The notes under the pieces: model-generated
The model's input: the letters and a program-made list of their open reading frames with translations, nothing else
The model's database searches: none
What the model was told of the DNA's origin: nothing
Translations under genes and position numbers: made by a program
In this document: positions 37,076 to 48,317 of the stretch, in pieces
Numbering within the stretch: position 1 is the stretch's first letter
Layout of the letters: each line of letters starts with the position of its first letter
Assembly: GCA_937926175.1 (NCBI GenBank)
Contig: CALANV010000013.1
Span: forward strand, 1-64,000
Length of the DNA: 64,000 nt
Reading direction: 5' to 3'
DNA from: an uncultured Rhodospirillales bacterium
GTDB taxonomy: Bacteria; Pseudomonadota; Alphaproteobacteria; CACIAM-22H2

Positions 37076-37600
37076 ATGTTCACGATCACGACCGAACGGC
37101 CCCAAGATGGGCCCGTAATCGAGGCGCTGCTCGACCGGGCCTTCGGTCCCGACCGGCACCAGAAGAAGTCGTACCGCTATCGCGTCGGCATTCCGGCCGT
37201 ACCGGACCTGCGCCTCGTCGCGCGGCACACCGAGGACGGACGGCTGATTGGCACGGTACGCTGCTGGCCGGTCCTGATCGACGAGAAGCCGGCGCTGCTC
37301 CTGGGCCCGCTCGCGGTCGAACCGGACCTGCGCGGTCGGGGAATCGGCGTCAGCCTGATGTGGGAAGTCCTCGACATGGCGGCGTGGGCCGGCCACCGCG
37401 TCGTGGTGCTGGTCGGGGACTACGCCTATTACCGGCGCTTCGGCTTCGTCCATGCAGCCCCATTCGGCATTTCCATGCCCGACGAGGATCCGGCGCGGCT
37501 GCTCGCCCTGCCGCTCGGGCGCGGCAGGCTCGAGGACTTCACCGGCATCATCCAGCCATGGAGGTCGGTTCGCGGCGGCACACACCTGCGCGCAGCCTGA
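37076..37600 (+). CDS. GNAT-family N-acetyltransferase
   Basis: 174 aa. Acetyl-CoA-binding motif A is GPLAVEPDLRGRGIGVSLMW (about 81-100), with the R-G-R-G-I-G pyrophosphate loop, followed by VVLVGDYAYYRRFGF (motif B with the usual Tyr and YxRFGF ending). This YhbS-like subgroup acetylates small molecules or proteins; the substrate is not predictable. Convergent with a short hypothetical gene. Confidence 0.9.
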   Translation: MFTITTERPQDGPVIEALLDRAFGPDRHQKKSYRYRVGIPAVPDLRLVARHTEDGRLIGTVRCWPVLIDEKPALLLGPLAVEPDLRGRGIGVSLMWEVLDMAAWAGHRVVVLVGDYAYYRRFGFVHAAPFGISMPDEDPARLLALPLGRGRLEDFTGIIQPWRSVRGGTHLRAA

Positions 37601-37627
37601 GTTCGGCGCTGCGCACGCCGCGCGCGG

Positions 37628-37951
37628 CTAGAGCAGTTTTCCGGTATCGAGGAAAACCGCCGTGTATCCGCGATAGGTCATGCCGAGTTCTTCGGCACGG
37701 CGCAGGCGGCGCAGCGCGATTTCGCGTGGCGGGGTTTTCCAGGCCGCCTTGTGGGCACGGCGCCAACAATAAGCGTGCCAGCCATGGGCCGAGGGTTCGT
37801 CGAGCGGCGGGCCGCCGTTGTGGCCGATGCCCGGTCCGTGGGCAGGCCCTGCCGGCCGATCAGGCAGCGGATCACCGATCCGCCGCGCAAGATCGAGGCC
37901 GAATGCGATGCGCGCCCACGCCGCGCGCCGTATACCCGCCCGTTCTCCCAT
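37628..37951 (-). CDS. conserved-looking hypothetical protein
   Basis: 107 aa from an ATG with GGGAG six bases upstream, which decides the start over a longer frame beginning at 38032. Features: a flexible PGIGHNGGPPLDEP loop at about 48-61, then a basic, Trp-rich C-terminus (HAYCWRRAHKAAWKTPPREI, RLRRAEELGMTYRGY). I recall similar short proteins in alphaproteobacteria but know no function. No signal peptide or membrane segment. Single gene on the minus strand between a GNAT gene and ugpC. Confidence 0.7.
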   Translation of the reverse strand: MGERAGIRRAAWARIAFGLDLARRIGDPLPDRPAGPAHGPGIGHNGGPPLDEPSAHGWHAYCWRRAHKAAWKTPPREIALRRLRRAEELGMTYRGYTAVFLDTGKLL

Positions 37952-38099
37952 TGCCAGCTCCCGTCTTGCCGCCACGTCGGGCAATGTCCGCCCGTTTTTC
38001 ACGCAAGATCGGGACCAGTCCGCGGGACGCACACGGCACCACGCGCGTGTGCCGTAGTGCCCGGCCGTGCGCCTTCGCGGTTCAGCGACTCGCGGAACT

Positions 38100-39167
<1,068 letters not shown>

Positions 39168-39176
39168 CTTCGCCCC

Positions 39177-40031
39177 TTACTTCTCCGTCTCGACCAGGCC
39201 CTTGACGAACCAGTGCTGCATCAGCACGACGACGATCACGGGCGGAATCATGGCGAGCAAGGTGCAGGTCATCACCAGGTTCCAGCTGGCTGCGGCATCG
39301 ACCACGTTCATCATGCGGGAGATGGCCATGACCACCGTGTAGTAGCTCTCGTCGGTCGTGATCAGCAACGGCCAGAGATACTGGTTCCAGCCGTAAATGA
39401 ACTGAATGACGAATAGCGCCGCGATCGAGGTCCGCGACAGCGGCAGGAGCACGTCCCAGAAGAAGCGGAGCGGCCCGGCGCCGTCGATGCGCGCCGCCTC
39501 GGTCAGCTCGTCCGGCACCGTCAGGAAGAACTGGCGGAACAGGAAGGTGGCCGTCGCCGAGGCGATCAGCGGAATCGTCAGGCCGGCATAGCTGTTCAGC
39601 ATGCCCAGGTTCGCGACGACCTCGTAGGTCGGAAGGATGCGCACCTCCACCGGCAGCATCAGCGTGATGAAGATCATCCAGAAGAAGGTCATCCGCAGCG
39701 GGAACCTGAAATAGACGATGGCATAGGCCGCGATGATCGAGATCGCGATCTTCCCCACGGCGATGACGACGGCCATGATCAGGCTGTTGAACATCATCAG
39801 GAGCACCGGGGGTGCGCCGGCCGATGCGGCGCCGACGCCCTCGAACAACACCTGCCGGTAGTTCTCGACCATGTGGTCGCCGGGCAGCATCGGGATCGGC
39901 GCCTGCAGCAACGTCACCTGATCGTGCGTGGAGGCGACGAAGGTGATGTAGACCGGAAAGGCCACGACGACGATGCCGAGCAGCACGATCGCATGCGACA
40001 GAAACGTGAGCCAGGGACGGTTCTCGATCAT
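39177..40031 (-). CDS. ugpE: sn-glycerol-3-phosphate ABC transporter permease
   Basis: 284 aa with six membrane segments and the coupling loop [20 protein letters not shown] (EAA motif). The segment between the first two helices, [20 protein letters not shown], matches UgpE. Start [17 protein letters not shown] is as in relatives. Thirteen bases downstream of ugpA; forms the heteromeric channel with it. Confidence 0.92.
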   Translation of the reverse strand: MIENRPWLTFLSHAIVLLGIVVVAFPVYITFVASTHDQVTLLQAPIPMLPGDHMVENYRQVLFEGVGAASAGAPPVLLMMFNSLIMAVVIAVGKIAISIIAAYAIVYFRFPLRMTFFWMIFITLMLPVEVRILPTYEVVANLGMLNSYAGLTIPLIASATATFLFRQFFLTVPDELTEAARIDGAGPLRFFWDVLLPLSRTSIAALFVIQFIYGWNQYLWPLLITTDESYYTVVMAISRMMNVVDAAASWNLVMTCTLLAMIPPVIVVVLMQHWFVKGLVETEK

Positions 40032-40044
40032 GTCTCACCTGCGC

Positions 40045-40926
40045 TCAGTAGTGGACCCGGCGTTCGATGAAGCGGAACTGCAGGACGGTGAGCGCGATGA
40101 CGATGATCATCAGCACGACCGACTGCGCTGCCGATCCGCCGAGGTCGAGTCCCCGGAAGCCGTCGTTGTAGACCTTGAAGACGAGGATCTCGGTGGCATT
40201 GGCTGGCCCGCCCTGCGTCACGGCATGGATGATGCCGAACGTCTGGAAGAAGGCATGGACGACGTTGACGACCAGGAGAAAGAAGGTCGTCGGCGACAGC
40301 AGCGGGAACACGATCGTCCAGAACCGGCGCCCCGGGCCCGCGCCGTCGATCGCTGCCGCCTCGATCAGCGACCTGGGAATCGACTGCAGGCCGGCAAGGA
40401 AAAAGATGAAGTTGTAGCTGATCTGGCTCCAGCAGGCGGCGATTATCACCAGAACGAGCGCCTGCCCGCCGTTGACGAAATAGTTCCAGTCGTACCCGAG
40501 CTTGTTGAGGATATAGGCAAGGTTGCCGACCGTCGGATTGAACAGGAAGCCCCACAGCACACCGGCCACTGCCGGTGCGACGGCGTAAGGCCAGATGAGC
40601 AGGGTCTTGTAGACCGTGGCGCCGCGAATGACGCGGTCCGCCATGACCGCGAGCAGCAGCGCGATTGCCAGGCCGAAGAAAGTCACGGCGGCGCTGAAGA
40701 CGACGGTCACGCGCGCCGAATGCAGATAGCCCGGGTCGGAAAACAGCTCGATGAAATTGTCGAGCCAGACGAACTGGGCATTTCCGCCGAACGCGCCCTC
40801 GATGAAAACCGACTGCTTCAGCGCCTGGGCCGCGGGCCAGATGAAGAAGATGAGTGTGACCGCGATCTGCGGCGCGACCAGCAGATAGGGCAGCAACTTG
40901 CCCTTGAAGACGACGCGTTTTTCCAT
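40045..40926 (-). CDS. ugpA: sn-glycerol-3-phosphate ABC transporter permease
   Basis: 293 aa. N-terminus [20 protein letters not shown] matches UgpA and decided the start; an upstream in-frame start would read through the intercistronic hairpin. Six membrane segments and the EAA loop [20 protein letters not shown] are present. It follows ugpB after a 53-base gap that holds a strong hairpin with a T-rich tail. Confidence 0.92.
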   Translation of the reverse strand: MEKRVVFKGKLLPYLLVAPQIAVTLIFFIWPAAQALKQSVFIEGAFGGNAQFVWLDNFIELFSDPGYLHSARVTVVFSAAVTFFGLAIALLLAVMADRVIRGATVYKTLLIWPYAVAPAVAGVLWGFLFNPTVGNLAYILNKLGYDWNYFVNGGQALVLVIIAACWSQISYNFIFFLAGLQSIPRSLIEAAAIDGAGPGRRFWTIVFPLLSPTTFFLLVVNVVHAFFQTFGIIHAVTQGGPANATEILVFKVYNDGFRGLDLGGSAAQSVVLMIIVIALTVLQFRFIERRVHY

Positions 40927-40971
40927 CGGCAGAAAAAGAAGCGGCGCCGCCCGCACAGGCAGGCGGCGCCG
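40927..40971 (-). terminator. intercistronic hairpin with T-run between ugpB and ugpA (attenuator-like)
   Basis: CGGCGCCGCC (40942-40951) and GGCGGCGCCG (40962-40971) form a perfect 10-bp GC stem with a 10-base loop. Read on the minus strand, the hairpin is followed at once by TTCTTTTTCT (40932-40941). This is the form of a rho-independent terminator placed between the binding-protein gene and the permease genes. Partial termination or 3' protection would yield more UgpB than UgpAEC. Confidence 0.75.
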
Positions 40972-40979
40972 AGGTTACC

Positions 40980-42308
40980 TTAAGACGGGTTCGCGCGGGC
41001 GAAGTCCTTGAGCAGCTTGTTACCCCTCGCGACGATGTCGTCGAGGGCCTGCTTCGCGGACTTCCGACCGGCCCACACGGCCTCGAGCTCTTCGTCCATG
41101 ACGTCGCGGATCTGGACGAAGTTGCCGATGCGCAGGCCCTTGGAGTTCGGCGTCGGCTCGTTGAGGCTGAGCTGCAGCACGGCCACGTCGCGGCCCGGAT
41201 TCTTCTCATAGAAGCCGGTCTGCTTCGTGTACTCGTAGGCCGCCTTGGTGATCGGCACGTAGCCGGTCTCCATGTGCCACTTCGCCTGCACTTCGGGCGA
41301 GGACAGATACGTGAAGAACTTCGCCACGCCCTTGTACTCGGCCTTCGGCTTGCCGGAGAGGACCCACAGCGTCGCGCCGCCGATGATCGAGTTCTGCGGC
41401 TCGGACCTGATGTCGGGCCAGTACGGCAGCATCGAGGTGCCGATCTCGACACCCTTCATCGCCTTCTCGAGCCCGCCGGCCGAGCCCGACGAGCCCATGT
41501 ACATCGGGCATTCGCCGGTCGTGAACTTCGGGTCCGGCTTGTTCTCGCGGCCGGCGTAGACGAAGACCTTTTCCTTGTGCCAGTCCGCGAGCTGCTGGAT
41601 GTGCCGGACGTGGTGCGGGCTGTTGATCTTCAGCTCGATGTCCGTGCCGCCGAAGCCGTTCTCCTTGGTCGCGAACGGCAGGTCGTGCCACGCGCCGAAG
41701 TTCTCGATCTGGATCCAGGTCTGCCACTGCGTGCTGAAGCCGCAGGGATAGCCCGCCGCCATCAGCTTCTTCGAATACTCGCCGACCTCGGGCCAGGTCT
41801 TGGGCGGCTTGTTCGGGTCGAGACCCGCCTTCTTGAAGGCGTCCTTGTTCCAGTAGAACACCGGCGTGGACGAGTTGAACGGCATCGACAGCAGCTTGCC
41901 GTCCGTCGTCGAGTAGTAACCATACACGGCCGGGAGATACGCCTTCGGATCGAAGGGCTCGCCCGCCTCTTCCATCAGCTGCTGGACGGGATAGATCGCG
42001 CCCTTGGCCGCCATCATCGTCGCGGTGCCGACCTCGAACACCTGGACGATGTGCGGATGCTGCTTCGCGCGGAAGGCCGCGATCGCCGCCGTCATGGTGT
42101 CGCTGTAGCTGCCCTTGTAAACGGGCACGACCTTGTATTCGTTCTGCATTTTGTTGAAGCCGGCGGCGATCTCGTTGATCGTCTCGCCGCGCTGGCCGCC
42201 CATGGCGTGCCACCATTGAATCTCGACCTGGGCCTGGGCGTAGCCCGCCGTGCCGACCGAGAGTGCCGCGATCGCCACGGCGCCGAGCAATGTCCTTCGG
42301 GAAATCAT
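40980..42308 (-). CDS. ugpB: sn-glycerol-3-phosphate ABC transporter substrate-binding protein
   Basis: 442 aa, periplasmic. Signal peptide RRTLLGAVAIAALSVGTAGYA (residues 4-24, twin-Arg-like RR at the start) with cleavage near AQA; mature protein opens VEIQWWHAMGGQRGETI, a UgpB hallmark. Others: VQVFEVGTATMMAAKGAIYP, FNSSTPVFYWNKDAFKKAGL and YMGSSGSAGG (ligand-binding serines and glycines). First gene of the operon; a palindrome lies in its leader. An upstream in-frame start was rejected because it would destroy the signal peptide. Confidence 0.94.
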   Translation of the reverse strand: MISRRTLLGAVAIAALSVGTAGYAQAQVEIQWWHAMGGQRGETINEIAAGFNKMQNEYKVVPVYKGSYSDTMTAAIAAFRAKQHPHIVQVFEVGTATMMAAKGAIYPVQQLMEEAGEPFDPKAYLPAVYGYYSTTDGKLLSMPFNSSTPVFYWNKDAFKKAGLDPNKPPKTWPEVGEYSKKLMAAGYPCGFSTQWQTWIQIENFGAWHDLPFATKENGFGGTDIELKINSPHHVRHIQQLADWHKEKVFVYAGRENKPDPKFTTGECPMYMGSSGSAGGLEKAMKGVEIGTSMLPYWPDIRSEPQNSIIGGATLWVLSGKPKAEYKGVAKFFTYLSSPEVQAKWHMETGYVPITKAAYEYTKQTGFYEKNPGRDVAVLQLSLNEPTPNSKGLRIGNFVQIRDVMDEELEAVWAGRKSAKQALDDIVARGNKLLKDFARANPS

Positions 42309-42326
42309 CTCTGGGTTTCTCCCTGC

Positions 42327-42342
42327 TGTGGTAGGTACCACA
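42327..42342 (-). promoter_or_regulatory. candidate operator in the ugpB leader
   Basis: TGTGGTA-GG-TACCACA is a perfect 7-bp inverted repeat with a 2-base spacer, ending 18 bases upstream of the ugpB ATG. The inner TGGT...ACCA resembles sites bound by GntR/FadR-type regulators, but no such gene is nearby. Its position is suitable for blocking transcription or initiation of ugpB. Confidence 0.5.
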
Positions 42343-42448
42343 TACGCCGCCCCTAATTACTCAAGTGCGGCGGTGATTTGAAGCTTTTATGACAGAACCC
42401 TAGCACGAGAATGCCGCACCTCCCACAAAAAAGCGGCAGGTCGGTCTG
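42343..42448. other. glpK-ugpB spacer with weak inverted repeats
   Basis: Holds a 6-bp inverted repeat (TGCCGC/GCGGCA around 42413-42440) whose loop contains an A6 run on the plus strand, and a second one (CGCCGC/GCGGCG around 42345-42372). Neither is a clean terminator in the glpK direction, so it is undecided whether glpK and ugpBAEC are one transcript. Confidence 0.35.
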
Positions 42449-43936
<1,488 letters not shown>

Positions 43937-44094
43937 GTTATTTCGTTTCCTTCGCGTGCCGGCGGAAGCCGCCTCCCATTTGCGGGCGCCGGCAGACGTC
44001 GTATCCGACCGCGACGTGCGAACGCGCGCGGTCAACCGCGGCCCTAGTTATCGGGGAACCCGTCGCCCCTGACAACTCGCACGAGACCGGACGT

Positions 44095-44721
44095 TCAACG
44101 CCGCAGCGCCTGCTCGACGGCGTCGGTCACCTCGCGCGACAGCGGCGTCACGCGCGACGGCCAGGTGCCGACGATCTCGCCCGACGGGTCGATCAGGTAC
44201 TTGTGGAAATTCCAGCGCGGCACGCCCACCTCGCCCAGCTCCGCAGCGATCCAGCGATAGAACGGATGCGCTTCGGGTCCGACGACCTTCTGCTTCTCGG
44301 TGAGCGGAAACGAGACGGCATAAGTCTCGCAGAATGCCTTGATCTCCGAGGCCGTGCCCGGTTCCTGCCCGCCGAAGTCGTTGGACGGCACGCCCAGCAC
44401 CACGAGGCCGCGGTCCTTGTAGCGCTGCCACAGCTTCTCGAGATCGGCATATTGCGGCGTGAAGCCGCAGAAGGACGCGGTGTTGACGACGAGGACCGCT
44501 TTGCCGGCGAAATTCCGCATCGGCAGGGCCTCGCCGTCGATCGAGACGAAATCGAAATCATGCGCCGCCATGCTGGTCCTCTTCGTCCGCGTCTTGCCGT
44601 CGCCGCGGGCTGCAGCCGCATGCGATCGTACGCCGATCGGGACGGCCATTCCCACCGCAACGACGCCGAGCAGCAGGGCCGCCACTCGCCGGCGGCCGAT
44701 TCTGTCGTACGTGTCAGCCAT
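44095..44721 (-). CDS. glutathione peroxidase family protein (Cys type)
   Basis: 208 aa. The N-terminus GRRRVAALLLGVVAVGMAV looks like a signal peptide or anchor with consecutive arginines (possible Tat signal), so the protein is probably exported. The catalytic residue is Cys85 in NTASFCGFTPQY rather than selenocysteine. The conserved Gln is in PSNDFGGQEPGT, and the Trp-Asn pair is in RWNFHKYLID. Reduces hydrogen or lipid peroxides using thiols. Its start overlaps the stop of the molybdenum oxidoreductase by 8 bases. A downstream ATG (residue 51) would give a cytosolic form. Confidence 0.9.
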   Translation of the reverse strand: MADTYDRIGRRRVAALLLGVVAVGMAVPIGVRSHAAAARGDGKTRTKRTSMAAHDFDFVSIDGEALPMRNFAGKAVLVVNTASFCGFTPQYADLEKLWQRYKDRGLVVLGVPSNDFGGQEPGTASEIKAFCETYAVSFPLTEKQKVVGPEAHPFYRWIAAELGEVGVPRWNFHKYLIDPSGEIVGTWPSRVTPLSREVTDAVEQALRR

Positions 44722-45379
44722 AGCGCTCCTCCCGCCATGGATCGCCGTAATTGTGATAGCCGCGCACCTCCCAGAAGCCGGGCCGGTCCTGCGCCACGAA
44801 TTCGAGACGCGCCAACCACTTCGCGCTCTTCCAGAAATAGAGCTTCGGCAGGACGAGGCGCACCGGCCCGCCGTGCTCGCGCGTGATCGGCTTGCCCTCC
44901 CACCGGCAGGCGAGCAGCACGTCCTCGCCCGCGAACGCCTCGAGCGGAACGTTTGTGGTGTAACCGTCATAGCTGTGCTGGATGACGAATCGTGCCTCGG
45001 GCTTCGGCCGCACGACGTCGAGGAGATGGCGCGTCGCCACCCCTTCCCAGTGGTTGTCGAAGCGCGACCACGCGGTGACGCAATGAATGTCGGAGGTTCG
45101 CGTCACCTGCGGCTGCGCGATGAAATCCGCCCACGACCATGTCACCGGATTCTCGACGAGACCATCGACGGTAAGCTGCCATTTCTCCGGCGGCACGTCC
45201 GGCTGGATGCCGAGGTCGAGCACCGGCCAGTTCTTCACCTCGCGCTGCCCCGGCGGCAGCCGCCGTGTCTTCGGATCCGCGGTCTCGCCCGTCAGCAGCC
45301 GGCCCTCGCCGGCCCATTTCTGCTTGGTCTCGACAAGCTTTTGCCTGACTTTGCCGAGCAACGATTCGTCGTTCGCCAT
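44714..45379 (-). CDS. sulfite oxidase-like molybdopterin oxidoreductase
   Basis: 221 aa, a compact SUOX-fold Moco domain. The molybdenum ligand is Cys100 in RTSDIHCVTAWSRFDNHWEG. HSYDGYTTNVPLE and EHGGPVRLVLPKLYFWKSAK line the cofactor site. No signal peptide is visible (starts MANDESLLGKVRQKLVETKQ), so it is cytosolic, unlike periplasmic MsrP, and no msrQ-like haem membrane gene is adjacent. The substrate is unknown. Overlap with the peroxidase gene suggests an oxidative-damage role, which is inference. Confidence 0.88.
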   Translation of the reverse strand: MANDESLLGKVRQKLVETKQKWAGEGRLLTGETADPKTRRLPPGQREVKNWPVLDLGIQPDVPPEKWQLTVDGLVENPVTWSWADFIAQPQVTRTSDIHCVTAWSRFDNHWEGVATRHLLDVVRPKPEARFVIQHSYDGYTTNVPLEAFAGEDVLLACRWEGKPITREHGGPVRLVLPKLYFWKSAKWLARLEFVAQDRPGFWEVRGYHNYGDPWREERYG

Positions 45380-45624
45380 GGCGCCATCTTACCTCTTGGT
45401 GCGCGTTCCGGCACCTGCCGGCCATCGGTTCCGAAAGTATATGCCGATCCAGACCCGGCGCGCGCCCCAAACAACCGGTTCGCGCAAAAGGGATCGATTC
45501 GGTGGTGCACACGTTTCGGTATCACGAAGTGCGACACGGGGCACGTCCGCAAGCGTAACGAAGAGGTGTGGCGGAGGCGCAGCGCACGCGTCGTGTCGCT
45601 GTCCGTCCCTACGGGAGACCGACG

Positions 45625-46062
45625 ATGCCGGAAAAGCGAACGGTGGAAAAAGCCCGGAAGGCCAAGCGTGCGGGCAAGGCGCCCTCGACGCAGGCGGGCG
45701 AGTTCGTGCGCGAGGAGATACGTCATATCCGCCGTGGCAAGCACGGCGCCCGCTCGACGCAACAGGCCATTGCCATCGGCCTGTCGAAGGCCCGGCGCGC
45801 AGGCGTTGCCCTGCCCGCGCCAAAGAAAGGCAAGGCCAAGGCGAGCACCCGCAAGAGCGCCGCATACGCCTATGCGGCGGGCCAACACAAGCGCAAGCCC
45901 CGTCGCCAGCCGCGCGTCTCGCGCGCCGTTTCTGAAGTACTCAAGCGCGAACCGCGCGACACCGCATCGAGCAAGGCACTCGCGAGTCAGACCAAACGCA
46001 CGACCGCGCGCCGCGCCGCCACACGCAAAGCGGCCGGAACCAAGGCGCGCCAGGGCAAATGA
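45625..46062 (+). CDS. small, very basic DUF6496-like protein
   Basis: 145 aa, extremely rich in Lys, Arg and Ala, from an ATG with GGGAGA upstream. A conserved core (about 25-65) reads EFVREEIRHIRRGKHGARST and QAIAIGLSKARRAGV, resembling the DUF6496 domain found in many proteobacteria. A low-complexity basic tail (66-145) resembles histone H1-like tails. Possibly a nucleic-acid-binding protein; no experimental function known to me. Divergent from the molybdenum oxidoreductase gene. Confidence 0.75.
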   Translation: MPEKRTVEKARKAKRAGKAPSTQAGEFVREEIRHIRRGKHGARSTQQAIAIGLSKARRAGVALPAPKKGKAKASTRKSAAYAYAAGQHKRKPRRQPRVSRAVSEVLKREPRDTASSKALASQTKRTTARRAATRKAAGTKARQGK

Positions 46063-46107
46063 TCCGGCGGTACGACCGTCGAATGACGGTTGCCTGCGAC
46101 AGTCTTC

Positions 46108-47415
46108 TCAGCCGGCATCTTCCAGGTTCTTGCGGAGGCGCCGCTGCAATTCGGCAATGTCGATCTGATGGACGGAACCCGCGCCGGCGAGATCGAGCGC
46201 ATGGGCAGCCGCCGCCCCCATCGCAATGCACGGTCCCATGACGCGGACGGACGATAGCGCGACCGGGTCGGCGTCGATGCAGCGCCCCGCGGCGACGATG
46301 TTGTCCGCCTCGGCCGGCGTCAGGCTGCGGAACGGCACATAATGCATGTGGTCGTCGCCGAACTCCTCCCAGTGCACGGCGTCGGCACGGTAGTGATATT
46401 CGATCGGCCATGAGCAGCGCGCCACCGCGTCATCGAACCGCACGCCGCGGCGCACCTCGTCGGCGGTGAGCTGATGCACACCCGCGATCGAGCGGGTCTG
46501 GCGGATGCCCGGCAACGCGTAGGTCCGCACGCGCGCCTTGGCAAAGACGTCGGGAAACTCGGCGCGCAGAAAGGCGACCAGACTGTCCACCTGCGCCCGT
46601 CCTTCGAGCACCGCGCGGCTCGCGCCCACGGGATCGAGCGGTGTCCCGATATGCGTCATGTTGACGAGCGCCTCGTCCGAGCCCGGCGGTGAGAACAGGA
46701 AGCCGTCGTGCCGCTTGAGACCATAGGCCGACGCCTTTTCCTTGAGCCGCGCCTGGAGCACCGCACGGTCGAGCCGCGCGAATCCGGCCGCATCGAATCC
46801 TTCGAGCGTGAACATGGTCGTGCCGAAGGCGGGCCCTGCCTCCGCCTCCCGGCACTCGAGCCCGGCGGTCCATGCCAGCGCCGCGTCGCCCGAGGCGTCG
46901 ACGAATCCGCGCGCCGCGATCTCGACATCGCCATGGCGCGTCGCCAGCTCGATCCGCGCGAGGCGGCGGCCGTCGCGATGCGCAGCGCGCATGACCGCGC
47001 CGAGGACGACGTCGATGCCGGCCCGCCGGACCGCTTCCTCGATCCAGCGCTGCAGCGCGACGACGCGGTACTGCACGATCAACGTATTGCGACGGCCGAC
47101 GATGTCATGCGCATCGCCGCTCGCGCGCAGATCGCGCAGGATCTCCGCGGCGATGCCGTGCGTGACGAGGCGTGGCTGCTTTCCATTCGAATAGAAGCCG
47201 CAGAACGTGCCGACCATCGCTCCGGTCGCCTGGCCGCCGAGCTGTGGTGCGCCGTCGACCAGCAGCACGCGGTGCCCCAGACGCGCGGCCTCGATCGCCG
47301 CCGAGATGCCGGCCGCACCGGCACCAAGCACGCAGATATCCGCCTGCAGGCGGATCGGCCGCGCGGCCGCCGGCCGGCGGACGGTGCGGGTGTTCGTGTT
47401 CAGTGTCGTCGTCAT
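46108..47415 (-). CDS. FAD-dependent oxidoreductase
   Basis: 435 aa. N-terminal FAD-binding Rossmann motif ICVLGAGAAGISAAIEAARL (about 28-47), then GGQATGAMVGTFCGFYSNG, a signature of the FAD_oxidored (PF12831-like) group. RGFVDASGDAALAWTAGLEC is a second FAD-contacting segment, and the C-terminus has NIVAAGRCIDADPVALSSVR. Substrate unknown. Lies 95 bp after the permease gene of a nitrate/sulfonate-type ABC operon on the same strand, so it may act on the imported compound. Confidence 0.85.
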   Translation of the reverse strand: MTTTLNTNTRTVRRPAAARPIRLQADICVLGAGAAGISAAIEAARLGHRVLLVDGAPQLGGQATGAMVGTFCGFYSNGKQPRLVTHGIAAEILRDLRASGDAHDIVGRRNTLIVQYRVVALQRWIEEAVRRAGIDVVLGAVMRAAHRDGRRLARIELATRHGDVEIAARGFVDASGDAALAWTAGLECREAEAGPAFGTTMFTLEGFDAAGFARLDRAVLQARLKEKASAYGLKRHDGFLFSPPGSDEALVNMTHIGTPLDPVGASRAVLEGRAQVDSLVAFLRAEFPDVFAKARVRTYALPGIRQTRSIAGVHQLTADEVRRGVRFDDAVARCSWPIEYHYRADAVHWEEFGDDHMHYVPFRSLTPAEADNIVAAGRCIDADPVALSSVRVMGPCIAMGAAAAHALDLAGAGSVHQIDIAELQRRLRKNLEDAG

Positions 47416-47510
47416 GCTCTTGCCGGGATGGACGTTGCGTTTGCGGATGCGGGCACCGGTCCGACGATGCGGAATGCGACATCATCCGGCGGTCCGGGAT
47501 CACGGCGCGC

Positions 47511-48317
47511 CTAGCGCCATCTGAGCAGCCAGCGCTCGAGCCGCGACAGCCCGGCCCCGATCACCAGTCCCAGCACCGACAGCAGCACGACGCCCGCGAG
47601 CAGTTGGTCGGTCTGCATCAGGTTGCCGGCCGACAGGATGAAGGCGCCGATGCCGTATTGCGCGCCGATCATTTCCGCGGCGACCAGTAGGATCAGCGCG
47701 ATCGAGGCCGTGATGCGAAAGCCGGCGAGGATTCCCGGCATCGCCCCGGGCAGGACGATGTTCTTGAGGATGACGTGCCAGGGCAGATCGAAACTTTGCC
47801 CCATGCGGATCAGGTTGCGTGGCACGCCATCGATCCCGCTGTAGGTCGCGATCGTCGTCGGGAAAAACACGCCGAGCGCGATGGTCGCCACCTTGGACGC
47901 CTCGCCGATGCCGAACCAGAGAATCAGCAGCGGCAGCAGCGCGATCTTGGGAATCGGAAAGAGCGCCGACACGAAGGGAACGCCGATCGCGCGCGGAATC
48001 GACCAGATGCCCATCGCGAATCCGGCGACGAGCCCCGCCGCCGTGCCGAGCGTCCAGCCGAACACAAGACGAAAGAGCGAATCCGAGATGTGCCGCCACA
48101 GCGCGCCCGACACCGCCAGATCATAGAGAGCATGCACGACGCTCGTCGGCGCGGGCAGGAACAGCGGCGAAACCGAACCAGACCGCACGGCCAGTTCCCA
48201 CACCGCGATGAGGCCCGCAAAGAAGATCACGGCGGCGCCGCGGCGCCGCACCAGCACGAATCCGCCGCCGCGGAAAGGAACCTCGCGCAGCCTGCCCTCA
48301 AGTGCCTGCGATGCCAT
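47511..48317 (-). CDS. ABC transporter permease (TauC/SsuC/NrtB type)
   Basis: 268 aa, six membrane segments. The cytoplasmic EAA-like loop reads YSGIDGVPRNLIRMGQSFDL and is followed by the LPGAMPGILAGFRITASIAL segment, typical of permeases for sulfonates, taurine, nitrate and thiamine precursors. The start overlaps the ATPase gene by 20 bases. Works with the two genes upstream on the minus strand. Confidence 0.88.
   Translation of the reverse strand: MASQALEGRLREVPFRGGGFVLVRRRGAAVIFFAGLIAVWELAVRSGSVSPLFLPAPTSVVHALYDLAVSGALWRHISDSLFRLVFGWTLGTAAGLVAGFAMGIWSIPRAIGVPFVSALFPIPKIALLPLLILWFGIGEASKVATIALGVFFPTTIATYSGIDGVPRNLIRMGQSFDLPWHVILKNIVLPGAMPGILAGFRITASIALILLVAAEMIGAQYGIGAFILSAGNLMQTDQLLAGVVLLSVLGLVIGAGLSRLERWLLRWR

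Noticed and set aside
42405..42445. intrinsic terminator after glpK
   Set aside because: The inverted repeat TGCCGC/GCGGCA is weak and the T-run on the minus strand lies in its loop, not after the stem.
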